DNA from: Comamonadaceae bacterium
Lineage (GTDB): Bacteria; Pseudomonadota; Gammaproteobacteria; Burkholderiales; Burkholderiaceae_C
Direction: 5' to 3'
NCBI GenBank assembly: GCA_947449895.1
Contig: CANFSO010000004.1
Location: forward strand, 1-47,405
DNA length: 47,405 nt
The position numbers and the translations under genes were made by a program. The notes under the pieces are model-generated. The model had not been told where the DNA came from. It worked only from the letters and a program-made list of their open reading frames with translations, and did no database searches. Of the stretch, positions 7,363 through 15,547 are shown piece after piece. Every line of letters starts with the position of its first letter. The stretch's first letter is position 1.

Positions 7363-8531
7363 ACGCACGCCACAATTTCGACCCTGCCGAGCAAGAGCAG
7401 GAAAACCTCATTCTGGACATGCTTGAGAAGTTCCTCAACTCCGAGGTCAAGCCCTATGTGCGCGAGTTGGAGCACAACGACACGTACCCAGCGGAAATTG
7501 TGGAGAAGATGAAGGACATGGGCTTGTTCGGCTGCATCATTGCGCCCGAATATGGCGGCTTGGGTTTGTCCACCACCACCTACGCCAAGATCATCGAGCG
7601 CATGTCGCGCGTCTGGATGTCGATCTCCGGCATCATCAATTCGCACCTGATCATGGCGATGGCCGTGCAGCGTTTTGGCACCACCGAGCAAAAAGACTAT
7701 TACCTGCCGCGTTTTGCGACGGGCGAATTGCGCGGTGGCATCGGCCTGACTGAACCCGACTGCGGCACCGACCTGCAGGCGATCCGCACCAGCGCCAAAA
7801 TCGATGGCACTGACTACGTGGTGAATGGCTCGAAGATGTGGATCACCAACAGCTTGCACGGCAACTGCATCGCCTTGCTGGTCAAAACCGATTCCAAAAT
7901 CGAGCCGCGCCACAAAGGCATGAGCTTGCTCATCGCTGAAAAAGGTCCCGGCTTCACGGTCAGCAAGAAACTGGAGAAGTTGGGCTACAAAGGCATCGAT
8001 ACCTGCGCGCTGAGTTTTGAGAATTACCGTGTGCCAGTGAGCCGGTTGATCGGCGGCGTAGAAGGGCGTGGCCTGCAACAAGTCTTGGGCGGACTAGAGT
8101 TGGGTCGCATCAACGTGGCAGCCCGAGGCTTGGGTGTGGCGCAGGCGGCGCTCGACGAAGCTGTGGCGTATTCGCAGCAGCGAAAAACATTCGGCAAGCC
8201 GATTTGCGAACACCAAGCCATTCAGCTCAAGCTCGGCGAAATGGCGACACGCACCCAAGCGTCGCGCCTGCTGGTGTACGCAGCCGCTGAAGCCTATGAC
8301 CGCGGCGAGCGTTGCGACATGGAAGCCGGGATGGCTAAATACTTCGCCACCGAGGCAGCCCAAGAAAACTCGCTCGAAGCCATGCGTATTTTTGGCGGCT
8401 ACGGCTACTCTAAAGAATACAACGTTGAGCGCTTGTACCGGGACTCGCCTTTGCTGCTGATCGGTGAGGGCACCAACGAGATGCAACGCATCATCATCGC
8501 CAAGCAAGTGATCGAGAGGAACCCGATATGA
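7359..8531 (+). CDS. Acyl-CoA dehydrogenase
   Basis: The 390-residue flavoenzyme has all expected blocks: an N-terminal helical domain, GGIGLTEPDCGTDLQAIRT (FAD/substrate binding), VVNGSKMWITNS, GRINVAARGLGVAQAALDEAVAYSQQRKTFGKPI, and AMRIFGGYGYSKEYNVERLYRDSPLLLIGEGTNEMQ with the C-terminal Glu of the GEGT motif as the likely catalytic base. It removes two hydrogens alpha-beta to a CoA thioester and passes electrons to ETF. The start overlaps the preceding stop by 4 nt and its stop overlaps the CoA-transferase start by 4 nt, so expression is coupled. The substrate is probably a short dicarboxyl- or methyl-branched acyl-CoA, by context. Confidence 0.93.
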   Translation: MNARHNFDPAEQEQENLILDMLEKFLNSEVKPYVRELEHNDTYPAEIVEKMKDMGLFGCIIAPEYGGLGLSTTTYAKIIERMSRVWMSISGIINSHLIMAMAVQRFGTTEQKDYYLPRFATGELRGGIGLTEPDCGTDLQAIRTSAKIDGTDYVVNGSKMWITNSLHGNCIALLVKTDSKIEPRHKGMSLLIAEKGPGFTVSKKLEKLGYKGIDTCALSFENYRVPVSRLIGGVEGRGLQQVLGGLELGRINVAARGLGVAQAALDEAVAYSQQRKTFGKPICEHQAIQLKLGEMATRTQASRLLVYAAAEAYDRGERCDMEAGMAKYFATEAAQENSLEAMRIFGGYGYSKEYNVERLYRDSPLLLIGEGTNEMQRIIIAKQVIERNPI

Positions 8532-9733
8532 GTGCTGAAACCGAAGCCGTTCAACCGGGCTTGCTGGCCGGTGTCCGCATCATCGCGGTCGAGCAATATG
8601 GTGCGGGGCCTTTCGGCACGCAGCATCTGGCTGATCTCGGGGCGGAGATCATCAAGGTTGAAAACCACCACGATGGTGGTGATGTCGGTCGTGCTGTGGG
8701 GCCGCATTACTTTGGTCCGGGCGACAGCCATTTTTACCAGTCCTTCAACCGCAACAAAAAAAGCATCACGCTCGACCTGAAGCAAGCCGAGGGGCAAGAG
8801 ATCTTGCAGCGCTTGGTCAAGACCGCCGATGTGGTGTTCAACAATTTACGCGGTGACTTGCCCGCCAAGTTGGGCTTGACCTATGAGGCGCTGAAAGCTT
8901 ACAACCCGAAAATTGTCTGCGGTCATTTGTCGGCTTATGGTCGTACCGGATCTCGCGCCGCGTGGCCCGGCTACGACTACCTGATGCAGGCCGAAGCCGG
9001 TTATTTGTCGCTCACCGGTGAGCCCGACGGCCCACCCGCCCGCATGGGGTTGTCGATCATTGATTTGATGACCGGCACCACCGCCGCCATGGGTTTGTTG
9101 GCCGGCATCATCAGCGCCAGGTCATCCGGTGTTGGTCGCGATGTCGATGTCAGTCTGTTTGACGTGGCCCTGCACAACCTTGCCTACGTGGCGACCTGGT
9201 ATCTGAATGCAGACACGGCAATCACGCGTGAGACGCGGTCTAGCCATCCGTCGTTGACACCGAGTCAGTTGTACCGGACGCAGGACGGCTGGATTTTTCT
9301 GATGTGCAACAAGGAAAAGTTTTGGGGTGTTTTCGCCCGTGAAGTTGGCAAACCGGAGTGGGCTGTTTGCGACGCCTACAAATCGTTCAAGGACCGCCTG
9401 GCGAATCGCGATCAACTGACGATTGATGTCGATGCCGTGTTGCAAACCGCCAGCACCGCCGACTGGATTGAGCGCTTGGCTGGCAAGGTGCCGGTGGCAC
9501 CGGTGTATGACGTGGCACAGGCGCTTGACAGCGGTTTTGTCGCAGAACAAGAACGCCTGCTGGACTTTGAGCACCCCGATGGCCCCGTGCGCATGGTAGC
9601 TTCTCCGGTGCGCGCTGGTGTGCATCCTGTGCGTCCGGCACCAAGCATGGGTGAGCACACCGAGACGATTTTGCGCGAGGCCGGTTACGATGCTCAAGCC
9701 CTTGAACAACTCCGACAAAAATCCGTCATATGA
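8528..9733 (+). CDS. CaiB/BaiF family (class III) CoA-transferase
   Basis: The 401-residue protein starts LLAGVRIIAVEQYGAGPFGTQHLADLGAEIIKVE, the classic family III CoA-transferase start. It continues with NRNKKSITLDLKQAEG, NLRGDLPAKLGL, CGHLSAYGRTGSRAAWPGYDYLMQAEAG and HPDGPVRMVASPVR. The Asp of GYDYLMQAEAG corresponds to the catalytic Asp that carries the acyl group in this class. It moves CoA between carboxylic acids in the cytoplasm and probably activates the substrate of this operon. It is translationally coupled on both sides by ATGA overlaps. Related enzymes act as itaconate or succinate-dependent CoA-transferases; the exact acid is not readable from sequence. Confidence 0.92.
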   Translation: MSAETEAVQPGLLAGVRIIAVEQYGAGPFGTQHLADLGAEIIKVENHHDGGDVGRAVGPHYFGPGDSHFYQSFNRNKKSITLDLKQAEGQEILQRLVKTADVVFNNLRGDLPAKLGLTYEALKAYNPKIVCGHLSAYGRTGSRAAWPGYDYLMQAEAGYLSLTGEPDGPPARMGLSIIDLMTGTTAAMGLLAGIISARSSGVGRDVDVSLFDVALHNLAYVATWYLNADTAITRETRSSHPSLTPSQLYRTQDGWIFLMCNKEKFWGVFAREVGKPEWAVCDAYKSFKDRLANRDQLTIDVDAVLQTASTADWIERLAGKVPVAPVYDVAQALDSGFVAEQERLLDFEHPDGPVRMVASPVRAGVHPVRPAPSMGEHTETILREAGYDAQALEQLRQKSVI

Positions 9734-10518
9734 ACCTGACCGCATCGCCTGATCCAGCTTCCCATTCGAGGGGTTTGGCGTTGTCGTCTAGCCAGCCGCG
9801 TTACCTGCAGTTGGCGCAGACTCTTTTGAACGAAATTGAAAGTGAACGCTATCCGGTGGGCACTTTGCTACCGACTGAGTACGAACTCTGTGATCAGTTC
9901 GGTGTCAGCCGTTCGACGGCACGTGAGGCCGTCAAGCGTTTGGTGCAACTCGGTCTGGTGGTGCGCCAACCGCGCGTGGGAACGACGGTTTGCTCACGCA
10001 CCCCCACCATGGCTTACCGTCAGCGCACCGCCGATGTGGTCGATCTTTACCAATACGCCACTGACACGACGCTGGTGATTGAGGCCAGGGCGCTGCTTGA
10101 AATTGACCCTGAGCAAGCGCTGATGCTGGAGGCGACTAGAGGGGAAACCTGGCTTCACCTGAGTGGACGTCGTCACACTCAAGACCAGGACAGGCCCTTG
10201 AGCTTCACCGACATTTGGGTGCATCCGGCGTTCCGTTCTGTCAAAGGTCTGGAAGGTCCGCTCAACGGTGCTGTGCATGCCGCCATTGAGCAGCAGTTTG
10301 GCGAAGTCATTGTGGCGGTTGAGCAAGAAATTCGAGCCGTCGCTTTAGACCGCGATATGGCGGCTGCACTGGATGCGCCTGTGCGCAGTCCGGGGCTGTG
10401 GATCAGTCGACGTTACCGCAACCGCTTGGGCCAACTCGTTGAGCTTGCCAACAGCACGCACCCAGCAGACCGCTTCAGCTACAGCACGGTGTTGCGCCGC
10501 GAGTGGAGTGCGTCTTGA
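9730..10518 (+). CDS. GntR family transcriptional regulator with UTRA domain (HutC type)
   Basis: The 262-residue protein has an N-terminal winged helix: PRYLQLAQTLLNEIESERYPVG, LLPTEYELCDQFGVSRSTAREAVKRLVQLGLVVRQPRVGTTV (about residues 25-90). A UTRA effector-binding domain follows, ending SRRYRNRLGQLVELANSTHPADRFSYST. HutC-subfamily regulators are usually repressors released by a pathway metabolite. It is encoded inside the operon it probably controls (ATGA overlap with the CoA-transferase, 1-nt overlap with the MFS gene). The perfect palindrome at 4373-4392 upstream of MaoC is the best candidate operator. Confidence 0.92.
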   Translation: MNLTASPDPASHSRGLALSSSQPRYLQLAQTLLNEIESERYPVGTLLPTEYELCDQFGVSRSTAREAVKRLVQLGLVVRQPRVGTTVCSRTPTMAYRQRTADVVDLYQYATDTTLVIEARALLEIDPEQALMLEATRGETWLHLSGRRHTQDQDRPLSFTDIWVHPAFRSVKGLEGPLNGAVHAAIEQQFGEVIVAVEQEIRAVALDRDMAAALDAPVRSPGLWISRRYRNRLGQLVELANSTHPADRFSYSTVLRREWSAS

Positions 10519-11717
10519 TGAACAGTTGGGGACCGCTTTTCATCACCTTGTTGATACAAGCCATGGCGTCCATGGCACTTCTGACATTGCCGGTGATGGC
10601 GCCGGTGGCGGCCAAAGCCTTGGCGGTTTCGCCGGCCCTGGTCGGCTTGTACATTGCCATCAGCTACGGCGGCGCTTTGATGACGACCTTGTTGGCTGGT
10701 GCCGCCGTAGCGCGACTGGGGGCTATTCGTGTCAGTCAAATCAGCTTGCTGGTCTGTGCATTGGGCTTGCTGTTGTGCGCGGTACCTTGGTTGCCTTCGG
10801 TCTTCATGGGCGCGGTGCTGATCGGTTGGGGTTATGGCCCGATCACGCCGGCGAGTTCGCATTTACTGGCGCGCACCACACCGCCGCACCAGATGTCACT
10901 GGTTTTTTCGATCAAACAAACTGGGGTCCCCTTGGGCGGCATGATGGCTGGCGCTATCGTTCCCTTGTTGTTGCTCAGTATGAATTGGCAAGCCAGTCTG
11001 GTGGTGGTGGCGGCAGCTTGCGTACTGTGTTCTGCGCTGTCGCAGCCATTGCGCACCCCGTTGGATGTTGATCGAAAAATCGGTCAGCCGCTGCGTTTGG
11101 GCAGCTTCGCTCAGCCGATTCGGCTGGTGCTGGCGCATCGGGCTTTGGCGACGATGGCCGGTTGTTCCTTTGTTTTCTCGATGGTGCAGCTGTCGCTCAG
11201 CACCTATTTGGTGACTTATTTGTACGATGATTTGTCGTATGGATTGGTCGGTGCGGGGGTTGCGTTGTCCTTCACGCAAGCCGGCGGTGTGGTTGGGCGT
11301 GTGGCTTGGGGCTATGTCGCTGACCGCTGGCTGGGTGCGCCGAAAACGCTGGCTCTGCTGGGCGGCGTGATGGCCCTCAGTGCGTTGGCTACCGCTTTCT
11401 TGACGGCCAGCACACCGCAGGTTTGGGTCTGGGTTATTTTGACCATCTTTGGCGCATCCGCCATTGGTTGGAACGGCGTTTACTTGGCGGAGGTGGCGCG
11501 CCAAGCGCCCAAAGGTAAAGCCAGTATGGCCACTGGCGGCACCCTGGCTTTCACCTACTTGGGCGTGGTTTTGGGGGCGCCCGTGTTTGGTGCTTTGTCG
11601 AGTTTCTTTGGTACTTACCGTGCTGGATTTTTGGTTTTGATGGCAGCCTCGGCTGTTTGCGGCGTGGTGCTGTTGCTGAACCAGCGCCGTGCAGTGGACG
11701 CGCCAACGTCATCTTAA
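10518..11717 (+). CDS. MFS transporter
   Basis: The 399-residue protein is strongly hydrophobic with about twelve membrane segments. It opens with a first helix WGPLFITLLIQAMASMALL, has an IRVSQISLLVC transition, SIKQTGVPLGGMMAGAIVPLL in the middle, and WGYVADRWLGAPKTLALLGG in the C-terminal half, which matches the MFS loop 8-9 signature. The ATG at 10518 is chosen since it overlaps the GntR stop by one base (TGATG). Being in a catabolic operon, it is probably an organic-acid uptake permease, possibly redundant with the Bug protein of the same unit. Specificity cannot be stated. Confidence 0.9.
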   Translation: MNSWGPLFITLLIQAMASMALLTLPVMAPVAAKALAVSPALVGLYIAISYGGALMTTLLAGAAVARLGAIRVSQISLLVCALGLLLCAVPWLPSVFMGAVLIGWGYGPITPASSHLLARTTPPHQMSLVFSIKQTGVPLGGMMAGAIVPLLLLSMNWQASLVVVAAACVLCSALSQPLRTPLDVDRKIGQPLRLGSFAQPIRLVLAHRALATMAGCSFVFSMVQLSLSTYLVTYLYDDLSYGLVGAGVALSFTQAGGVVGRVAWGYVADRWLGAPKTLALLGGVMALSALATAFLTASTPQVWVWVILTIFGASAIGWNGVYLAEVARQAPKGKASMATGGTLAFTYLGVVLGAPVFGALSSFFGTYRAGFLVLMAASAVCGVVLLLNQRRAVDAPTSS

Positions 11718-11730
11718 GAAAGGAATATTG

Positions 11731-12543
11731 ATGTCTGTGGATCGCTCATATCTTTTTGTCCCAGGTGATCGACCTGAACGTTTTGACAAGGCATTGGCCA
11801 GTGGCGCCCATGCCGTCATTCTGGATCTGGAAGACGCTGTCATTCCTGAACGCAAGGACGAAGCCCGCGCCGCCATGCAAACTTGGCTCAAGACGACACA
11901 GGTAAAGGTCTGGATTCGGGTCAACCCCGCAGACACCCCGTGGCATGCAGCCGACTGCGCACTGCTGGCCTTGCCGGCCGTGCGCGGCGTGATGTTGCCC
12001 AAGGCTGAATCGGCAGACGGGCTGCGTCAATTGGCCAGCCGCATGCGGCCGGGGCAGGGGCTGATTCCCTTGGTGGAGTCCGTGGCCGGGTGGTTTGAAG
12101 CCTTGCCATTGGCTCAGGTCGCTGGTGTGACCCGTCTCGCATTCGGCTCCTTTGACTTCATGTCTGACTCCGGTATTCAAGGTGACGGTGAAGAACTCGA
12201 CAGCGTGCGTTCGCAGTTGGTGTTGGTCTCTAGACGGGCGGGTTTAACGGCCCCGATCGATGGCGTGTCGCTGGCGATTGACGACAACACTCAGCTCGAA
12301 GAGGACGTCCGTCGTTCGCGTCGCTTCGGTTTTGGCGCCAAGCTGTGCATTCATCCGCGTCAAGTGGCGGGCGTGCACACAGCATTTGCCCCGACAGTGG
12401 CACAAATTGAATGGGCAAAAAAAGTCATTGTGGCTTTGGCCAGCGGTCCGCTGGGGGCGATTGCCGTCGATGGCAAACTGGTCGACAAACCCATCGCGCT
12501 GCTGGCTGAATCCATCTTGGCCGAAACTACCCAGCCGCAATAA
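11731..12543 (+). CDS. CitE-like HpcH/HpaI family CoA-ester lyase
   Basis: The 270-residue TIM-barrel protein shows RSYLFVPGDRPERFDKALASGAHAVILDLEDAV (CoA contact and metal-linked DLEDAV), WIRVN, VMLPKAES, LIPLVESVAGWF, FGSFDFMSD and GFGAKLCIHPRQV. This pattern is shared by CitE, malyl-CoA and citramalyl-CoA lyases, which split beta-hydroxyacyl-CoA compounds in a Mg-dependent retro-Claisen reaction. The ATG at 11731 has AAAGGAA eight bases upstream. As the last gene of the operon after hydratase, dehydrogenase and CoA-transferase, it likely performs the final cleavage, e.g. citramalyl-CoA to pyruvate and acetyl-CoA; that substrate is an inference. Confidence 0.88.
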   Translation: MSVDRSYLFVPGDRPERFDKALASGAHAVILDLEDAVIPERKDEARAAMQTWLKTTQVKVWIRVNPADTPWHAADCALLALPAVRGVMLPKAESADGLRQLASRMRPGQGLIPLVESVAGWFEALPLAQVAGVTRLAFGSFDFMSDSGIQGDGEELDSVRSQLVLVSRRAGLTAPIDGVSLAIDDNTQLEEDVRRSRRFGFGAKLCIHPRQVAGVHTAFAPTVAQIEWAKKVIVALASGPLGAIAVDGKLVDKPIALLAESILAETTQPQ

Positions 12544-12546
12544 GCG

Positions 12547-14022
12547 TCAGCCGACGCGCACAAAGTCTATAAAACCACGCTCTACATTGGTACCGATCAA
12601 CTTGACACGCAAGGCGTCGCCAACGTTCAAGCCCGCTTGCCCATCGACTAACTTCCCCTCGGCGGGCGGCGAAAAAATGCGTACCCAGACGCCGCTGGGT
12701 GTGCTGCCTGTCACCAAGGCTTCAAAACGTTGCCCAACGCGCGACTCCAGCACCATCGCGGCGTCAGATTTGCGCATTTGTCGCTCGACTTTTTGAGCAG
12801 CGTCTTCTTGCACTGTGCAGTGTTGCGCCAACATCTCTAGCTCGCCTTTTGAGTAGGGCGACGGTTCGCCCTTCAATGTGGCTTTCAAAAGCCGCGCTGT
12901 GATCAGGTCTGGATAGCGACGATTCGGTGCGGTCGAGTGGGTGTAGTCGCGCACCGCCAGCCCAAAATGACCGACCGGTTCCATCTGGGGTGACTCCACC
13001 GTGTATTCGCCCGAGCCCAACAGTTTCACGATGATCAGCGACAAATCCTGAAAGTGCAGTGGGTCTTTGCGGTGTTGTTCAGCCAGAAAAACAGAGAGGG
13101 CTTTGGCATCAGGTTTTGTCGGCAATGTATGCCCTCGGTCGTGCGCTACCGTCACGATTCGCTGCCAACGCTCGGGCGATCGAACCACCCGCCGCAGTGA
13201 GGCTTGGCCCCGGCTGCTCAGGTAGCGCGCCGTACAGCCGTTGGTGGCGATCATGAATTCTTCGATCAACTGGCGTGCGCGGTTCTGCACCTGCTGCTGC
13301 AAGTCGACCACCCGCGAGCCCTCAAAGACCGCCCTTGGCTGAGAGCTTTCAAATTCCAATGAGCCCTGCGCATGTCGCAAAGCCCGCAGGTGCTGAGCCA
13401 TGGCGTCCTGCAGCTGCAACTGCGCCGCCATGCCTGGCACAGCAGCGGCCGCTGCTGGCAATACACCGCTGCCTTCAATCCAAGCTGACACCGCGTCGTA
13501 AGCCAGCTTGGCTTGGTTGCGCACCAGCGCCCGGTAAAGCGTCGATTCCTTCAGCGTGCCGTCAGCGTCAAACACCATATCGGTCACCAGTGCCAGCCGA
13601 TTTTGTTGCGGATTCAGCGAGGTCAGATCGGTTGAAAGACGCTCCGGCAGCATCGGGAAAATCCGCGCTGAGGTGTAGACCGTGGTCGTGTTCAACCGTG
13701 CGTGGGAATCAATCGGAGAGCCTAGCCTGACGAGGGCATCAACGTCGGCAATCGCCACCTGAATGCGCAGCGCGCCGTGCGGCAGTGACTCGCAAACCGT
13801 CAACTGATCCAGGTCCATCGAATCGTCGTTGTCGATCGAGCACCACAGCAGGCCTGTCAAATCCAGAATGTCTGGGCTGTCATCGTGTCCTGGTCCTGTG
13901 ATGTCTGCCAGTTGCCCTAACGCGTGAGGTGAAAACTCTGGCGCAAGCCCTCGGTCAATCATGGCCTGTGTGGCAATCCTGACCAGGTCAGAGCGGTGAT
14001 GTGGGTGTGGGTGATAGCTCAT
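12547..14022 (-). CDS. Short RNase II-type (RNB domain) exoribonuclease
   Basis: The 491-residue protein is mostly an RNB domain. It has SIDNDDSMDLDQLTV as catalytic block, VAIADVDALVRLGSPID, LPERLSTDLTSLNPQQNRLALV, a long RARQLIEEFMIATNG helix, HFGLAVRDYTHSTAPNRRYPDLITARLL (arginine/tyrosine block) and a C-terminal S1-like segment (VGQRFEALVTGSTPSGVWVRI). It lacks the N-terminal cold-shock domains of full RNase R/II. The last Asp of the usual D-x5-D-x-D-D metal motif is Gln, which fits a short bacterial/organellar subfamily as I recall it. It would degrade RNA 3' to 5'. It converges with the CitE-like gene, 3 nt apart. Confidence 0.88.
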   Translation of the reverse strand: MSYHPHPHHRSDLVRIATQAMIDRGLAPEFSPHALGQLADITGPGHDDSPDILDLTGLLWCSIDNDDSMDLDQLTVCESLPHGALRIQVAIADVDALVRLGSPIDSHARLNTTTVYTSARIFPMLPERLSTDLTSLNPQQNRLALVTDMVFDADGTLKESTLYRALVRNQAKLAYDAVSAWIEGSGVLPAAAAAVPGMAAQLQLQDAMAQHLRALRHAQGSLEFESSQPRAVFEGSRVVDLQQQVQNRARQLIEEFMIATNGCTARYLSSRGQASLRRVVRSPERWQRIVTVAHDRGHTLPTKPDAKALSVFLAEQHRKDPLHFQDLSLIIVKLLGSGEYTVESPQMEPVGHFGLAVRDYTHSTAPNRRYPDLITARLLKATLKGEPSPYSKGELEMLAQHCTVQEDAAQKVERQMRKSDAAMVLESRVGQRFEALVTGSTPSGVWVRIFSPPAEGKLVDGQAGLNVGDALRVKLIGTNVERGFIDFVRVG

Positions 14023-14037
14023 CCAGCCAATATACGC

Positions 14038-14259
14038 TCAGCTTGCCAAGCTGGTCGGCGCTATTTTTGAGCAGCAGTCGTGTTTTGACAAAATAATCCG
14101 AGTCATGTCGTAGTTGCTGAAGTTGACTTTGGTGTCGTAGGCGATGCGCTTGCCGAAGTCGCTCCAGTCGTAGCCCAGCATCAGGCCGCGTCGGCTGCGT
14201 GTGTCGTTGTACAGGCGAACACCATCGCCATGGACACAGGGGCCCGCCAATTTTGCCAA
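14038..14259 (-). CDS. Unassigned short reading frame, possibly remnant of a larger gene
   Basis: A 73-codon frame (TTG start at 14259) lies between the RNB and monooxygenase genes. It reads LYNDTRSRRGLMLGYDWSDFGKR and then AYDTKVNFSNYDMTRIIL. The middle part has natural-looking protein composition and third-position GC bias, but I do not recognise a family. The last 15 residues look like read-through of noncoding sequence. It may be a leftover fragment of a displaced gene. Low confidence that it is expressed. Confidence 0.25.
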   Translation of the reverse strand: MAKLAGPCVHGDGVRLYNDTRSRRGLMLGYDWSDFGKRIAYDTKVNFSNYDMTRIILSKHDCCSKIAPTSLAS

Positions 14260-14278
14260 AACGGCAGGCCTATTTTCT

Positions 14279-15478
14279 TCATATGGCGACTGGGACCAAA
14301 GGCACGCTCAACGGGTCATATGAGTAGAGCCAATCTGCGCGGACCTTGCTCAGGTTGCGTTCATGAAAAGCTTGGCGCATCGCCGCTTCGTCTTCAATGC
14401 GGTAAAGACCGCGACTGTCGGTTGATTCGTTGACGATACGGGCCGTGCGGTCCAATCGGTTTGCTTGGTAAAGCTGCAGTGCTTGCGTCACACCAGTGCA
14501 GTCCTCGAGGCAGCGCGCGAGTACGGCGGCATCTTCAATCGCCATGGCAGCACCGGATGCCATATAGGGCAGAGTTGGATGCGCCGCGTCACCCATCAAG
14601 GTGGCTTTGGACGTACTCCAGTTGTTGACCGGTGGCCGATTGTTCAGTGCATAACGGTAGCAACCATCTTTGTCCAGCGCGTCGATGACGGTTTGAATGT
14701 CGGGGTGCCAGCCTACAAAATCGGCCTTCAGTTCTTCCCAGGGACGCTTTTGAGTCCAAGACTCTGATTCGGGTTGGGCGTGCTCCACCAGTCCGACGAA
14801 GTTCATGAGTTTGCCTGCGCGAAGGTAATACATGACTGCATGTTTTTTGGGGCCACACCAGACCGTGGAGACACGTTCCATGATGTCGTGCGGCAAACGC
14901 TCAATCGGAATCACGCCCCTCCAAGCCACATCGCCGGTGTAAGTGACCGGTGTCTCGCCAAGAATTTGCGCGCGAATTGAAGATTTAATGCCGTCCGCAC
15001 CGATCAGTACATCACCTTTGATTTTTGATCCGTCTGCCAGTCGCAATGTGACGCCGCCGGGTGACTCATCAAAGCCCTCAGCCTTGGCGTTCAGTGTGAT
15101 GCACTCCGGGTCTAGCTCGGCCACTTTGCGTGCCAGCAGGTCGTGGATGTCGGCACGGTGTAAATGAAAATACGGTGCGCCGTTGGTCTTCTCGTGCAGC
15201 GCTCCGAGAGGAATCCTGTGCATCATTTCGCCGGTATTGAAACGCCTGAATTCAAATGCCTCAGGACGTACTGCGACTTTATCGAGCTCATGCTGCAAGC
15301 CTAAGTCATACAAAACTTTCACCGCATTGGCACTGCTTTGAATTCCCGCACCGACTTCGCCCAGGGCGCTGGCCTGTTCGTAAACTTTGACCTTGAAGCC
15401 TTTTTTGAGAAAGCATGCCGCAGCCGTCAGCCCGCCAATTCCGGCCCCTGCGATGATGATGTTCAAGTCCTTTTTCAT
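14279..15478 (-). CDS. FAD-dependent aromatic monooxygenase (NicC/salicylate hydroxylase-like)
   Basis: The 399-residue group A flavoprotein monooxygenase shows the N-terminal Rossmann motif IIIAGAGIGGLTAAACFLKKGFKVKVYEQ, then GEVGAGIQSSANAVKVL, the DG motif VLIGADGIKSSIRAQI near residue 160, and the second FAD motif ATLMGDAAHPTLPYMASGAAMAIEDAAVLARCL. It adds one oxygen to an aromatic ring, often ortho to an existing hydroxyl, using NAD(P)H. Similarity by eye is closest to 6-hydroxynicotinate 3-monooxygenase, salicylate and 3-hydroxybenzoate hydroxylases. A Bug gene lies 69 nt upstream on the same strand. A molybdenum hydroxylase is divergent just beyond, which favours an N-heterocyclic substrate; that is inference. 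Confidence 0.9.
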   Translation of the reverse strand: MKKDLNIIIAGAGIGGLTAAACFLKKGFKVKVYEQASALGEVGAGIQSSANAVKVLYDLGLQHELDKVAVRPEAFEFRRFNTGEMMHRIPLGALHEKTNGAPYFHLHRADIHDLLARKVAELDPECITLNAKAEGFDESPGGVTLRLADGSKIKGDVLIGADGIKSSIRAQILGETPVTYTGDVAWRGVIPIERLPHDIMERVSTVWCGPKKHAVMYYLRAGKLMNFVGLVEHAQPESESWTQKRPWEELKADFVGWHPDIQTVIDALDKDGCYRYALNNRPPVNNWSTSKATLMGDAAHPTLPYMASGAAMAIEDAAVLARCLEDCTGVTQALQLYQANRLDRTARIVNESTDSRGLYRIEDEAAMRQAFHERNLSKVRADWLYSYDPLSVPLVPVAI

Positions 15479-15547
15479 ACTGTCTTTAAGGTCCTTCTGG
15501 GAATAGGGGAGGCTTTAACGGCCGCACATTGACATTGTTGCGGTCAA

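Noticed and set aside
7344-8081. Minus-strand open frame of 245 codons within the acyl-CoA dehydrogenase gene
   Set aside because: It is a mirror of the real gene, His/Gln-rich, without recognisable motifs or a ribosome binding site.
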